Below, one piece after another: positions 50,255-62,640 of a stretch of DNA of 64,000 nt; the first letter of the stretch is position 1; the number at the start of each line of letters is the position of its first letter. The notes below the pieces were generated by a model. That model had not been told where the DNA came from and made no database searches. It saw only the letters and a list, made by a program, of their open reading frames with translations. Position numbers and translations under genes: made by a program. Origin of the DNA: Pagrus major (lineage: Eukaryota; Chordata; Actinopteri; Spariformes; Sparidae); contig NC_133237.1 of the NCBI RefSeq assembly GCF_040436345.1, positions 23,069,749-23,133,748 of the forward strand, written 5' to 3'.

Positions 50255-50340
50255 CAGTGGTTCTCAAACTGGGGGGGTGGACCCCCTGGGGGGGGGCACA
50301 GATCCAATGCAGGGCCCCCCTGCAGTGGGGTGGTGGATGA
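50255..50340. mobile_element. hAT-like transposon end
   Basis: CAGTGGTTCTCAAACTGGGG followed by G- and C-runs is the typical terminus of hAT-type elements in vertebrates. I did not find a matching opposite end, so only a fragment is claimed. Confidence 0.4.
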
Positions 50341-51797
50341 CCAGCGAAAAAAATGTGGAGTGAAACTAAGTTAAATGGATGTGACACAACATCGCTGTTG
50401 CTATCATGCTGACCTTTATTTCATTAAAATTCAACTTTGATCCTTTTTAACAGTCACATCCTCCATCATTGTTAATGATTGATAGAAATTGTGGGATGGG
50501 GGACGTAAACATTTTTCTGTTTCTGAAGGGGGGTTTGCCCAATAAAGCTGGTTGTCAGACATGAGGGAGGTATTTATTATCTAACTCTCCGCAAGACAGC
50601 AAATTAGCATATTTCCCCAAATGTCTATTTATTGCTTTAACATCGTTCCTTATGATTGGAGAGACGTTCTTCTACAGTGTCATTTTAAGGCCCGTCCGTG
50701 AGATAAAATTGCAAATCACTCAACTCAATAATAAAGCCCAACCTTCTGTTCAAGTTGTGACAACACAGCAGTGGCTCATGAAACAATACGATCCCAGAGA
50801 GTTTATTTTGAGGTGCACATCCACCACCACATGTAGTAATCTTCCTTCGAAGGGGGGGGGGTGCAGGCGGTTGCTAATAACAGCTGCCAGATGTGCAGCG
50901 TCCCCTGAGCCCATGCGCATTCTCACAGACAATGGAATGCTTGTGAGGAGCCCCAACAGGAAGTGAGGTCAGGGCTCTTGCCCCCTCCCCTAAAAGCTTA
51001 GTGAGAGACACAGCAGTGGGGCAGCTTCGGTGGAGCAGCTCCTGAAAGAGTCCCATCATTAACCCACTGACAGTGAGAAGTCAGTTCGTAAAGCTTGTCT
51101 ACTACACATCCATTTCACACTGATCATTCAGCCTGCCAGCACTTTAGCTGAGAACACAGAAGGTGAAACACAAAGACGAGCAGTTAAACCGTTAAAACTG
51201 TCTCCATCTCCTGAGATTGCAGGTTAAAAGATTTTGACAACACGAATAGAAGTATTGCAAAGTTGACAAATTTGTTTTCACAACTTGTTCTTCTCTTTTT
51301 CTTTAGAGTGAGCACTTTCCACATACCAGCTGCTGCTGCTGCTGCGGGGGCGGCAGGGATGAGTGCGGTAAGAGTGGTTGCACAATCTTGATCCTTTCTC
51401 CACCAGTGAAGCATCAGCAGACACGACATGAGTCAAAGTTGTTGAAACTGTTTGATGGAGACCAGACGCACCTTAGACTCATTGAGGAACTGCTAATGTA
51501 TAAGGATGTTTCATTTCCCCCCCATAGGTAGACTTATGATGAGCAGTCAGGTGTTTTCCCTGTCTAGTGGGCTCTGATGTCATTCATACGATTAAGACCA
51601 CACGCATACCACTGGAGGGGTGCCACCTGCTTCCTGAAACTTTGGTCATTTCATCAGGAAATACGTATTCGTGTCAAACTCTGAATCATCGCTGCTCAAC
51701 CGTTTTGTTTTGTCACATGTGACGCATGTCGCACTGAATGTCAGAAAACATGATTTTGGAACATTTCAGCAGCCTTCATGGAGCACCCACAATTCCT

Positions 51798-52663
51798 GAA
51801 AGGTCCAGTTTGTAAGACAGGTGATTGTTGAGTCTCTTTCCCAACACTTTGGTATGGTGGCCAGCCCAACCTACCAAATTTATTTTTCCTCCTATCTGTA
51901 TTGCATTATATTATTATGAAAGCTTAATTTCTTGGCTGTAAAATTACCTGAATCTTCCGCGTACCTTCCGTATTGTACAGCCCGTAGAGTGACTTTTACA
52001 GGTCGAGCAGTTACCTTCCAGTTTAGCCCTCCGCTAACTTGAAATGGAATAAAAGAAATGTAATGGTGCAGCTATTCTAGACTGTCCACATGTTATCAGA
52101 CCTAAAATCTATAATTTTGAGTTGTCAACCTCTAAAACATGTATCCAACGTTTTACAGCCGCCTCTTTCACAATGTAATCTGTGAAAAAGTGTTAAATGC
52201 GTCACGTGACGTTGTAATGACATGGTTTGGCCACTATGTTAAATCGCCTTCCAAGCCCAGCGCACTTCCTGGGAGCTTTGGATCACCGCACAGAAAGAAG
52301 CTTACATCCACACATGGACGATGAGCTTGTACTGGAAACAGCACAGGTGGTAAACATTGGTTGAGCTCTAATTTTGGCTAGCTTAGGCCGCTTGATTGTC
52401 GTAGATGTAGGCTACACTTCCTCCTGTGCGGTGAGACAGTCAGAAAATACTTCCTACATGCAACTGCTCACAATAAATAGCTGGATCATCTTGAGAGACT
52501 GTGTCATGATCTGGATGAAGAAACACTGCTGTTGAGTCTTTCGAAAGCATTTCTTCGGCGCTTTGGGAACCACAAGCCGAGAGCCGTCTAGTTCCATTTT
52601 ATTTGAGAGAAGGCAGACATCTCTACGGCTGAAATCTCATATCAAAACACTGTCCCTTTAAGC
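51798..52663. repeat. Dispersed repeat, copy 2 (within a longer element)
   Basis: The part at 51943-52200 matches 41739-41975. The wider element may run from TGAAAGGTCCAGTTTGTAAG (51797) to AACACTGTCCCTTTAAGC (about 52645-52663); both ends contain AAAGG-type borders in opposite orientation. Confidence 0.45.
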
Positions 52664-53365
52664 AAATCCAAATTTCTTTCAGAAGCTGGAGAGCTCTGAG
52701 ATGCTTTTAGAGATAACCAATTAATACTCTAACACCATTACAGCTCCTTCTTCTTATCACAGACACATGACATCATAGCCACTTGGGATGACTCCTGCTT
52801 TCAGGGTAATGACTGCAAAGACATTATTACCTCCTTTGGGGTTGGCAAGAGACTCTTTCACTGGAAGTAGCACCTGCAACACTGTGTGTCTGTCTAGGCA
52901 CAGCCCAGGTGACTAACAAGTCCTGACTTAGCTTCACCTCACCCTCCCTATTACACCTTTAGAGTCCCGAGGGAGAAAATAAAAGAAAAAAACTAGCAAT
53001 GAGTCATCAGAGGCAACAAATAAAGCAGTTTAGTTTAGAGCAGGTCAGATGGTTATGTTTACTTTTCACTAGAGAATGTATTAATTTAAAACACAGAGCT
53101 GTAGATATGCATTTGCAGCTGGCCACTGCTCTCAAGGGAAACTGAGCCAGGACAGGATGAGTTTAAGTGTGGACTCCTGCTTCATGCTGGGATCTGCTAG
53201 GAGAGAGGAAGTGAAGAGGTGGAACATCTGGACTTCATTTGTGTGCTGAGCGCGTAAAGGGTCCAGAAATAGTCTTAAAAAGTATTTTCCATATTAATTG
53301 CTGCTTCTTTTGCTATTTCGATACTGAGCCTCCAGACTCTTTATGGGCATATGACGTTTCCATAC

Positions 53366-53430
53366 ACTCTCTCTCTCTCTCTCTCTCTCTCTCGTGTGTG
53401 TGGGTGTGTGTTTGTGTGTGTGTGTGTGTT
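53366..53430. repeat. (CT)n(GT)n microsatellite
   Basis: A CT tract is followed by GTGTGTG with a few interruptions, immediately upstream of the CpG-containing block. Confidence 0.9.
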
Positions 53431-53870
53431 TGACGCGTATTGTGCGCGCGCCTCCCTGACGCTCCACAGCCCCGTGGAGCTGTTGTTTTCAGAGAGCAGG
53501 AGGACAATCAGACGGTCCGCTGGATCAGAGCGACAAAAGAGAAAGTGCGGTCGCTGTTTTGTTTTTAGTAAAAAGTCTTCATCGCTCCTCATTTTATTGG
53601 AAATCTCCGCGCTTTCTGGTGATCGTTGTTCAGTTTCCGCGGTGGCGCACAGACCGGTATGGATCTACCAGTGACCAGACAAGACACGCCGTCTAGTCCT
53701 CCGCCAAAGTTTTGATTGTCATCGCTGCCTCTCGACCCCCGGAGCACAGGGAAGAGCTGAACTTTTAACGCAGCCCTTTGTGGGGGACTGGTGGCCACAT
53801 GTGAGGACATTCTGGAGACAAATATTTGTCGGAGCGTCTTCTCGCTGCTCTCCACTCAATCTCTCATGGG
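53431..53870 (+). promoter_or_regulatory. Putative promoter and first exon of a plus-strand gene
   Basis: The block is richer in CpG than its surroundings (GCGCGCGCC at 53443, CCGCGG near 53638, CGGAGCGTC). It ends in CTCATGGG|GTAAGC, a strong splice donor after 53870. Short upstream frames (for example ATG at 53660, 18 codons) end quickly, so most of the exon would be 5' UTR. The ATG just before the donor (ATGGG|) could be the real start, with one codon and two bases in this exon. No TATA box is obvious. I cannot name the gene; its other exons must lie beyond 64 kb or be too small to see. Confidence 0.4.
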
Positions 53871-55277
53871 GTAAGCAGTGGCACCTTCTCAAAATACTGT
53901 GTAGTCTGACAGTCTGCATGTGCTGCAGCAACCTAACAAAAGAGCCTGATGTTTCTCTCCTCTACTGTAGGCTACAGTGCTGCACCCATACAGTTTTAAC
54001 ATTATTAGTTCACTTCTTGAGTTTTAAAAATGAAAAAAAAAAAAAAAAAAAAAAACTTCCACGCGTAAACTCTTCTCTTCATTACGTCAGCGATCACTCA
54101 TTCGTGTTAATGATGAACTGAAAGTCTCCACTGACGATAAACTGTTGTAACATGTTGACTCATGACAGCAGTGACACCACCTCTGTACTTTTGCTCCACC
54201 AGCAAGAACTCCGTTGCAGCCCGCAGCCTCGGTGAATATTTGGAGACCGTGTGACAGCTGCGTTTGTTAAACACCGTGTGTGTTTAATGAATAACATAGT
54301 GTGGTGTTAGATATTAACACGCAGGGCTTCAGCTGTCGATCATACAGGGGGGGCTGGGGGGGGTCAGTGCAGTGTCCTGCATCATACTGTCTGTATATCT
54401 GTTGTTGGAGGCTGAGATGAGCTGCGTGCACCCCGGGCGCGTCCTCTCAGGGGCCTCCACACACACATTAACACACACACACAGCTCCTCGGAGCCGTTG
54501 CGCGGCCTGCTGTGCCCCCCGCCTCCTTCCTCTCCCGCTCTGACCCCTCCGATGTTGTTGAGGCTTGTTCATCCGTCACTCTAAAGAAGGCATTGTATTG
54601 AAAGGATGTATTAATAAGACAAAAGCCCCCATTATCCCCATATACTGGAGTTAATCTCATGGGGTTGGTGATGTGATCCCCAGAGGAAGCAGCACAGAGC
54701 TTTAACGAGCAAAGTCTTAACAGAGTACAGTATGTTGTTGTCACACATGAAAATGAGTGGAGGTTGCATTATAGACACGTGGATTTTAAGTGTAAACTGG
54801 TGGTTTTGGATTTGCTATCTTTCCCTATCACTAATACAAGGCTGTATTGACCAAACAGCGGTGTTGTTTCTTTGTGTTTAAAAGAGTAAAGCCTGCAGAG
54901 GGTGATACATGGGTGTCAGCAGTCAAGTCTTGAGGCATCCTGTTGTGGGAGAATCCTCAAATCTCCGTGAGATAAGATGATAAGGTGGAGGAACTAATGT
55001 TTATTGCCCAGATAAAAGCCCCCATCCATCATCCTCCATCCTGTGGTTGGTCTGCTTCAGTCTGCACGGTGTTGTGCTCATTAGCAGGCTGTCTGACACT
55101 GCAGATGCTTATTTCAGCACTGTCTCAGGCCCCAGCTGAGGTTTCAGGGCGAGAAACCTCAGCTCGAATGCACGCGTATGCTACAAAGCCTGTTGTTGAA
55201 TTAAGCAAACGTCTTACTGTGATAACATCAGGAGTAGGGGGTAAAGAGGAAGCACGCTCAGCAGCATTAGAGGACTA

Positions 55278-55535
55278 TCAAGTGTTGAAGGCCCTGTCAG
55301 CAGGTTCATTGACGCTGGTGTTGTGCGAGAGCAGCTTGGTTTGTTTGGACTCAGGTCTCAGGTTCTTCTCCCAGCATGCCTTGGACTGGCTGAAGACGCG
55401 GGCATGATACAGCCGGCCGGCCGTCTGCGTTTGGCCCATGTGGCCACATGGCTCAGTGCACCAGAACAACACCTGCAACCCCACCAGCCTGCTGCCAGGC
55501 TTCTTCACACCCTTCACCATCCTTGGCCTGGGTGA
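55278..55535 (-). other. Coding-looking block, identity unknown
   Basis: On the minus strand an 80-codon frame follows an acceptor-like TTCTCACCCAG and includes GLQVLFWCTEPCGHMGQTQT and RVFSQSKACWEKNL. Third codon positions are mostly G or C, unlike the AT-rich surroundings. On the plus strand a different frame of the same DNA reads NNTCNPTSLLPGFFTPFTIL up to a good donor (CTGG|GTGAGA), but has an in-frame stop upstream. I recognise neither protein. It may be an exon, a pseudogene fragment or a conserved noncoding element. Confidence 0.25.
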
Positions 55536-58500
55536 GAATAACCCCAGGGTGCTGTGAACAACTTATTGGCCAGACACTTCACAGCTCCAGGCGCATGCAG
55601 CCTTCCACAGCACACATGGTATTAGTCTCACCAGTCTGTATGGAGGGACTTTAAAATCTTTTATGTTCGAGCGCAGGCAGACTGGCTCAGTCCAGCAGCC
55701 CATGACATCATGAGTTCAGGATCTGTATGTTGCTGACCCAGCTCACTGTGCTCCCTGCTTTCCTCCACAAGACGACTGCTGTAATTGGACCCTTCTCAAT
55801 GGGGACTGCCGGGGATAGCGTGAGAAATGAAGACAAATAGATGAGCTGAATAAATAAATAGATGTATAAGTGCATGGCTGGATAAATAAATTAATGGTAA
55901 TTCAGCGGTGGGAACTGGATTTGCGGGACTTTTTTTAATGGAGCAGGTCACTAGGGGGTTGAAGGAGGGGATGGGCGGTGGGTGGGTGTTGTCGGTCCCT
56001 GACGTACGCTCGGGTTTCAGCTCAGGCCTGAGAGCGCTCTGTTTTTAGGAAACAGCGAGAAGGTTTTCCTTTGGGAGAGTGACTTCTCTTTTGTTGTCTA
56101 CACTCATCACTTTATTCAGCCAGATTGGGCGGGTAACAACAATGAAAGATCAGAGGAGCGACCTGCCAGAGGCACCCTGGCTTCTACCTGGTTAAATAAA
56201 ACCAGTCAGAGTTCAAGACGTAACTTTCAAAAGAGAATAGGAACCGCGATAGATCATAGGAGACAGTGCATGTGCTTACACATTGCTTGTCTCTGTGATA
56301 TTAATAGTGTTCTGCAGACAGTGCGCTGGGTTCCACAGGCTCCGAGTTCTAGCTGGTACTCCTTATGTGCCTGAAAAACACTTTCCTTGGGTGTGGCAGC
56401 TGGAGCAAAATAAACGCCTTCTGTTCGCAGGCTGCCGAAGCGCAAGTCACAACACACAGCTGACAGCATGTAGCTTTATGATTCACAGCCAAGAGCTGGG
56501 AGTGTCTGAGATCTGAGAAATGAATATGGCGTCCACTGCTTTTTTACCTATTTTACAAACAGAACTGAGAGTATGATGTCAGTTAGGATTGTGTTTGCTC
56601 TTTGTTGGCAGGTAGAAGAATGCACACGCACACTTACTCGCTCCATCCGTCTCTCCTTTTCTAAACAACCTCTCCGAGTTGCGAGAAGATGCTGTCAGTG
56701 CTGTTCTGATTATTAAATAAACATTTACATAAGCTGATATTTGCTGGAGAAAAAATGGCTATTTTAGGAAGTCGTTTTAACCAACGAAAGACTCCGTTAG
56801 CTTTAAAGTCTCCTGTTACATTCCTTTTCCACTTGAGGGACTAAGACAAACTATAAGACCCCCCATGACCAGGCGCTGATGCTTGTAGCAGCATGCCAGG
56901 ATTTCCTGATGCTTTCAGTGGTTGGGATAAGTCTGTTCTTCTTCTGTCACGTTTCAAGCTTGGACCAGCCCTCGTTTCACAACGCTGCCAGTTGGAAATA
57001 ATGCAGCAAATGGTTTTTAGTGCGCTGACAGGCATTTTTTTATGCCTTAGCATTGCTCCGCTGACAGGAACATCACACATCTTTCAGAGACAATGACAAG
57101 TAGATTGAATGCAAGGTTTCTGGTTACTGCTGTGGCTTTGGATGAGATCAGCAGCACTTTGCATGCTCCTTTTATACAGTGTGATTTATGAACTGGAGGG
57201 GAACAGCCTCACACTGTCAGTTGTAGCTTAATCAGTGTGGTCATGTCGTGGTTTCCTGATTTCTGGTCATTCTCAGAGCTCACTCTTGAGCGATCTTAGG
57301 ACAGGTACACATGAAGATGCTGTGGTTTTGGAGACCTCCTCCTCCTCCTCCTCTCTCTTCTTCCCTCTTGGAAGCCTTTGTTATCCAGTCAGCTTTGTTT
57401 GTGCAGCTGGAAAACTCCACAGGATTACTTCACGCCAACCCCACCTCCCCAGATCCAGAAGTATGCTGGAGACAGTTTTCTTGGATTTTGAATTGCCTCC
57501 ATGCAGCCAGTTGAGAGTCTGTCGAAGCCGTTCATTTTGTTTGGAACTGAATGTTAACTTTGTCTCTCCTCCTAATGAGCCCTTTCTGACTTTAAAAATA
57601 CGGCAAAATAGCCAACTGTGACGGTCTGTTTTGTTAGAAAGAGCTATTAAGATTGTTTATCCTGTAAAGGCCTCAGCTTCAGTCTTTCCAGGCTGTAAGA
57701 CATGCAGGAATTAACCTCCAGCCAAACACAAGCTGGGTCATGACAGAGGCCAGACTGCTCCATTGCAGTGGACAGATTGTGTGGAAGTGGATTCTGTTTA
57801 CTTCAAATTAAAGTGACAACCGCTCAAATATCTCCATCTCAGATGAGCCTCGCCTTGGTCGAAGTCAAGTAGCTGTTGTCTTATATCTTCTGAAAAGCTG
57901 ACCCACAGAAACACTCACTTTCCGACCTGTTTGTTACAAAATATCCTTTGGCAAGTCACTCTACTCAAACCTTGCTTAAGACTCACTGAAGCAGCATAAA
58001 AAGAGAAGTTGTTTAAAGTGGGGCCTTTTCTTTTTTAAAAATTGTCATGTTGCCAGGAGGTAAAACAGACATAGTATCCGTCCAAAACGTAAAACACCCT
58101 TGGGTCTCTTTACATGCACACATTCATTTCTCTTTTAAAAGCAGGTTGTAACTGTACTGGCCCTGCACATATTTTTCACAGTTAAAAATACAGTTTCCTC
58201 ATGCCAGAAAGGAGTGGAGAGGAGTTTTTCAAGAAATAAATTTGCTCTCCAAAGCAAGAAATACTCAAATTGTATAAAATACCGAGAAAGAACTGTAGAC
58301 TGTGTGGACACAACAATGTTCCCTCTCCAGGCAACCATGTTTTTCTCCAACAACAGTGTGTGTTTAATGGATCTGTGTTTGCCAGAGGAGTCTGGAGTTG
58401 TTTTCCTATGCAGGACCATGAGGAGAGATGGAGGGCCTCCATCAATTCATCATCTTATCAGTGGCCAGAAGAAATCAGGGCGGCTTTGTGCCCCTGTGTG

Positions 58501-61500
58501 TCAGCCTGTGTAGATACTATCGTTTTCCACTGTGCAGTGCTTTGCTTTGTCGCCAGCACCTCGCCTTCTCTCCTCCACTGTGTCTTTGATTTTGACTGTC
58601 TGTGATGATGTTCACACTACCAACCTACACAACTGCGTGGATATAGTATGTTGTAATGTCTCGTGTTCACTGGCATGCCATGCACCAAATAATCACAAGC
58701 TCTCTCACGGCAACTTCACACTTTCCCAACGACGCAACAGAACCTGAGAAGGGGTGGAGTTCAAGTTCTAGCAACAGAGTAGAATAGGAGCAGGCAGCCA
58801 GGACAAAAGAGACCTAAAAGAGGGTTCAAAGCCATTCATTAGGGGAGACCTCATTGTAAAGACAAGAACATGGGAAGGTGTGAGAGGTGCAGAGTGGTTG
58901 AAACTTGAATCAAGCATTCAGACCTGAGGTTTCTGATAAAGGCAAGCCAGATCTGATCTAACTTCCTTAGCAGAGCAAAGCAGCCAGCATGCACGTGTCC
59001 TGTGTCTGCATTAACAACACCATGTCACCATGTGGTTAACACTAGCCTTCTGATACACAAACAAACCTGACATATTTATAGGGTAGCAATTTTAACACGT
59101 TTACCGCTGTTCTCCGTTTGCACATGCATGTTGTAGAAACAATGGAAAGTAATATCGATACTATTATTCATTAGCAAATCAACATGAAACATCTCACATT
59201 TCAGCACTGACGGAAGGATTTAAGTTGCATACACAGTTCTGAGAAAGTAGTTTCTGGGTGCAGAGTTTCCTGAATTGAGAGCTGATTGCACAGTATGTGC
59301 AGTAATGAAGTCTTTAATAGGGGACTATAAGAACATGTCTGCCCCAGATGTGTGCTAAATAAATCCTTCTTGATGTGCATTTAATCACCTCTTTGTGGCC
59401 TTGTCTTTTGATGTCTGCGGTGAAGTTTAAAATATACGAGGGGAGGAGGGGGCGTTAGAGTGAGAATGTTGGCTCTCCAAATCGGGGAGCAGCATGAAAG
59501 GAAAATATGCAAAATAGTATGATATTTAAAAAAATGAATAAATTGGAAGATAGTGACTTAAGTTGACAGGAATGGTTCGAGGGTGAAGGTATTACGGTAA
59601 TTGCCTCTGAGGCGCCACCCTTGGAGATCCCCCACCCCCCATTGGGGCAGACTGGGGGGGGTAGGGTGTCTGCCGGTCATGCGGGTTATGGCTCCTGAGG
59701 CTCTATGATGCCCTTCTTTACACAGCTCTTTGTCTCCAGCTCCTCTCACTGCCACTCTAAGAGCCACAGCACATGAACAGCTGCTATAAATAAAGCTTGC
59801 AAAGTGGCAGAGATGAACTAACTGAGGAGAGGAACAGAAAACAAGACAAGTCACTGTGAAACACAGAGAGAAAAAAAACAAAGCTTTTTGTTCCTGACTG
59901 AACTGTGTTGACAGACCGGACCCCTCAGAAGAGGCTGTACCCAAACTGTCAAACTGTTTGACGAGCGAAAGGGCAATCCCTAATTAAATGATGAAACCCC
60001 ATGTATTGAGGACACACACTCCCCTTATATCTAGCAGCTTATAGAGCGTTTTAATGAAGCATGATTACGTTAGCATAATAACGGACAAAGAGAGAAGTTG
60101 GTTTGTTTTTGGAGCTAAAATTAAACCTCAAACATGGAGTGAAAATCAAGAGGGAACCGTTTAATCTGTTGATAAAAAGGAACTGTTTTGTTCTTTCATC
60201 ATGCAGGTATCGTGACACCGATGCAAATTAGTGATGAATGTTTCTGTATTTCTTTTATTCACGAACAAGGATGTGATTTGTGTACGTCTGCGACGCTGTT
60301 TGGCAAGTTACAGACATTTCGTTGCCAGGTTTTCTTCTGTTTTTTTCTTGTTCCTCTCTAAGATAGAAACTGTGAGATATTGCAGACCTCCATCTCATAT
60401 CTCTGTCTGCTCTGCTCTCGACCGTGCAAGAGACAGTGCGGCACTGAAACACTCTCTGCTTTCTTGTTTGCTTGCTTACTTCCCCTTAATTCCCCTTGTT
60501 TTCGTTTGACTGGTGATTTTATGGGCCGCTGGCGTTTCAGAACAACAGATCCTGTCAACTCATTTGCGTGTAGTTGTCTTTCATCAGCTCAGCCAACACT
60601 TTTTTCTCTACAAGACTGCAGCGTATGTGTCAGAGTTTCAGTTTTACTACCTTGATCGCCGTGTTTAAGAAATATCTGTAAACATCTGTAAATATCTAGT
60701 CAAATAAATAAGAAAAAACACGATGATGATGATTTCATGTTTAGCTCTCTTAGCTTCTATGTTGACTGTTGATTTGCTAAAGAGACCTTTCACAATCTAC
60801 TGAAGTGGGGTGTGAATATGGAGTAGTAGGTGGAGTCCTAGGATCTTGAAGTAAATCCGTTTCTATTTTGGGTAACAGAACTGTTGCTTTGTACAACAGT
60901 AGGAAGCAGGGCTGCACAGTTAATTGAGATATTATTGGAATCGCAATGTGGTGAGTAAAGAAGTTTTAAGTGTTTGATAAAGGTATGATTTCTGGCAAAC
61001 AGCATTATAATGAGGTACTGTAGTGTTGAAGAGCTTTATACATATTATTTTATGTTTAGTATAGACCCAAATGAAAGTCACATCATCATGATTTAAATAG
61101 TTTGTTCAGTGCTAATGGAAATTGTGATGCAATGATCACTCCCACTCATGGTATATCATATCACAATCACAATAACTGTCACAATGATTTTTTTTTCATA
61201 TCCTGCAGGCCTAGTAGAAAGCTGAGGTTGCTGATGCTTTGGGGCTTACTTTGACCTTATCTTCATGTCAGCTGCGCACCTTCATCGTCACTGTTTTGAG
61301 CATCAGTTTTATCAGCGAGCTTGTCTGCTGCGTGTCTTGTAACAGAGATAACGCGACGGCTTAAGATAAGCTCAGGCAGTCATAACTGTTGTGCGTTTAT
61401 TTTGACCTTATAGGAGAGACTCTGCTAAATAAGTCACTGTGCATGACTATTTAGTCTGTGCCGCGATGAAGGTCGTTTGAACAGTAGCAACATGGATCCT

Positions 61501-62399
61501 CTTCATTCCAGTTACAGTGATACTGGAAACATTAACGCTTTTTCCTGGCAATTGACTGTGAAAAATCAATAGTGTTGCGGAGCTGATGTGAAAAGATTTT
61601 ACTCACCCTGGGGCTCAGTGATGGATAGAGCAGCAGACTGAAGCTGCAGCCACCTGCCAGTATCAGATACGGTCGTTCCCTGTGTTTTCTGTGGTTGCAC
61701 AGCATGACTGCATGGAGCTGCTTAATGCAATAAAAGCCTGCCTTAACGGGCCCATGTGTGCAGTGACTTGTGACGGCTTAAAGGAGCACTGAGCAGTCAC
61801 TGTAAAGATGTATAATACGTCAGCACTGATAAAGTTTAAGCAATGGAAAAACGTAGAACAAGACTGGGTGTTTTTTCAGTAGGCAATCTTTCGGTTTAGT
61901 CATTTCCTTAGAGTTGAAGATCCTGTGGTAGCAGTGGTGAAACTTTGTGGTGGTAATAGTTGTGTTTTCTCCTGTGTCTGACATGTCAACACTTGACTGG
62001 GGAAATCTTCTGACTGTACTGTTGTACTTGGGACATGGAATTTTCCTCAGAGGAACCACAGCTCTGCTGTGCCTACTGTTTTTTCTTTTAGGTCACATTC
62101 ACACCTTTTATATTACGTATGCTGAAATACCCCCAAACCTGTGTTTGTGATTACATCCTGTTTAAGCTCAGAGGTTTTACCTTGAAACATAATTTTTGCG
62201 GTTCAGCTCCTTCCGTGCGACACACACACCTCCTAGTGTGACACACACACAGCTGATAATTCCCTGAAATGCTTTTATATCTCTCTCATATGAGTGCTGG
62301 TTATTATAGTTGCACCACCGTAAGACTGTCCTTTGGTTTGTAGGTCAGTCAGAGCAGCAGAAGGGAGAAGAAAGCTGTAGACCAATTCCACTTACAGTT

Positions 62400-62640
62400 A
62401 TAGCAAGGCACTCTTAGGGCCCTGACACACCCAATGTCTGGGCCGTTGGCTCTAGTTTTTGCAGTGTGTTCTGTACTGTTGTTACTAGTTGGCTCTTTCG
62501 GTGGCTTTTCAGTCGACTGAATAAGTGGAATCGGCGGCGAGCCCATCAGGTAAGGTAAAGCCCTTGAGCCTGTCTTCCGTAATTTTTTCGCCAGTGCCAT
62601 CTGCAACTTTTTATTAGACATATTCTCAATTAGAAATGGC
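62400..62640. repeat. Possible transposon-derived repeat
   Basis: AGGGCCCTGACACACCCAAT resembles the border of a repeat common in fish genomes. A minus-strand 90-codon frame crosses it, but its amino-acid sequence has no domain. Low confidence without a repeat library. Confidence 0.3.

Noticed and set aside
53589..53855. Minus-strand frame through the CpG-rich block.
   Set aside because: Composition-driven frame with no domain; the plus-strand donor at 53870 gives a better explanation.
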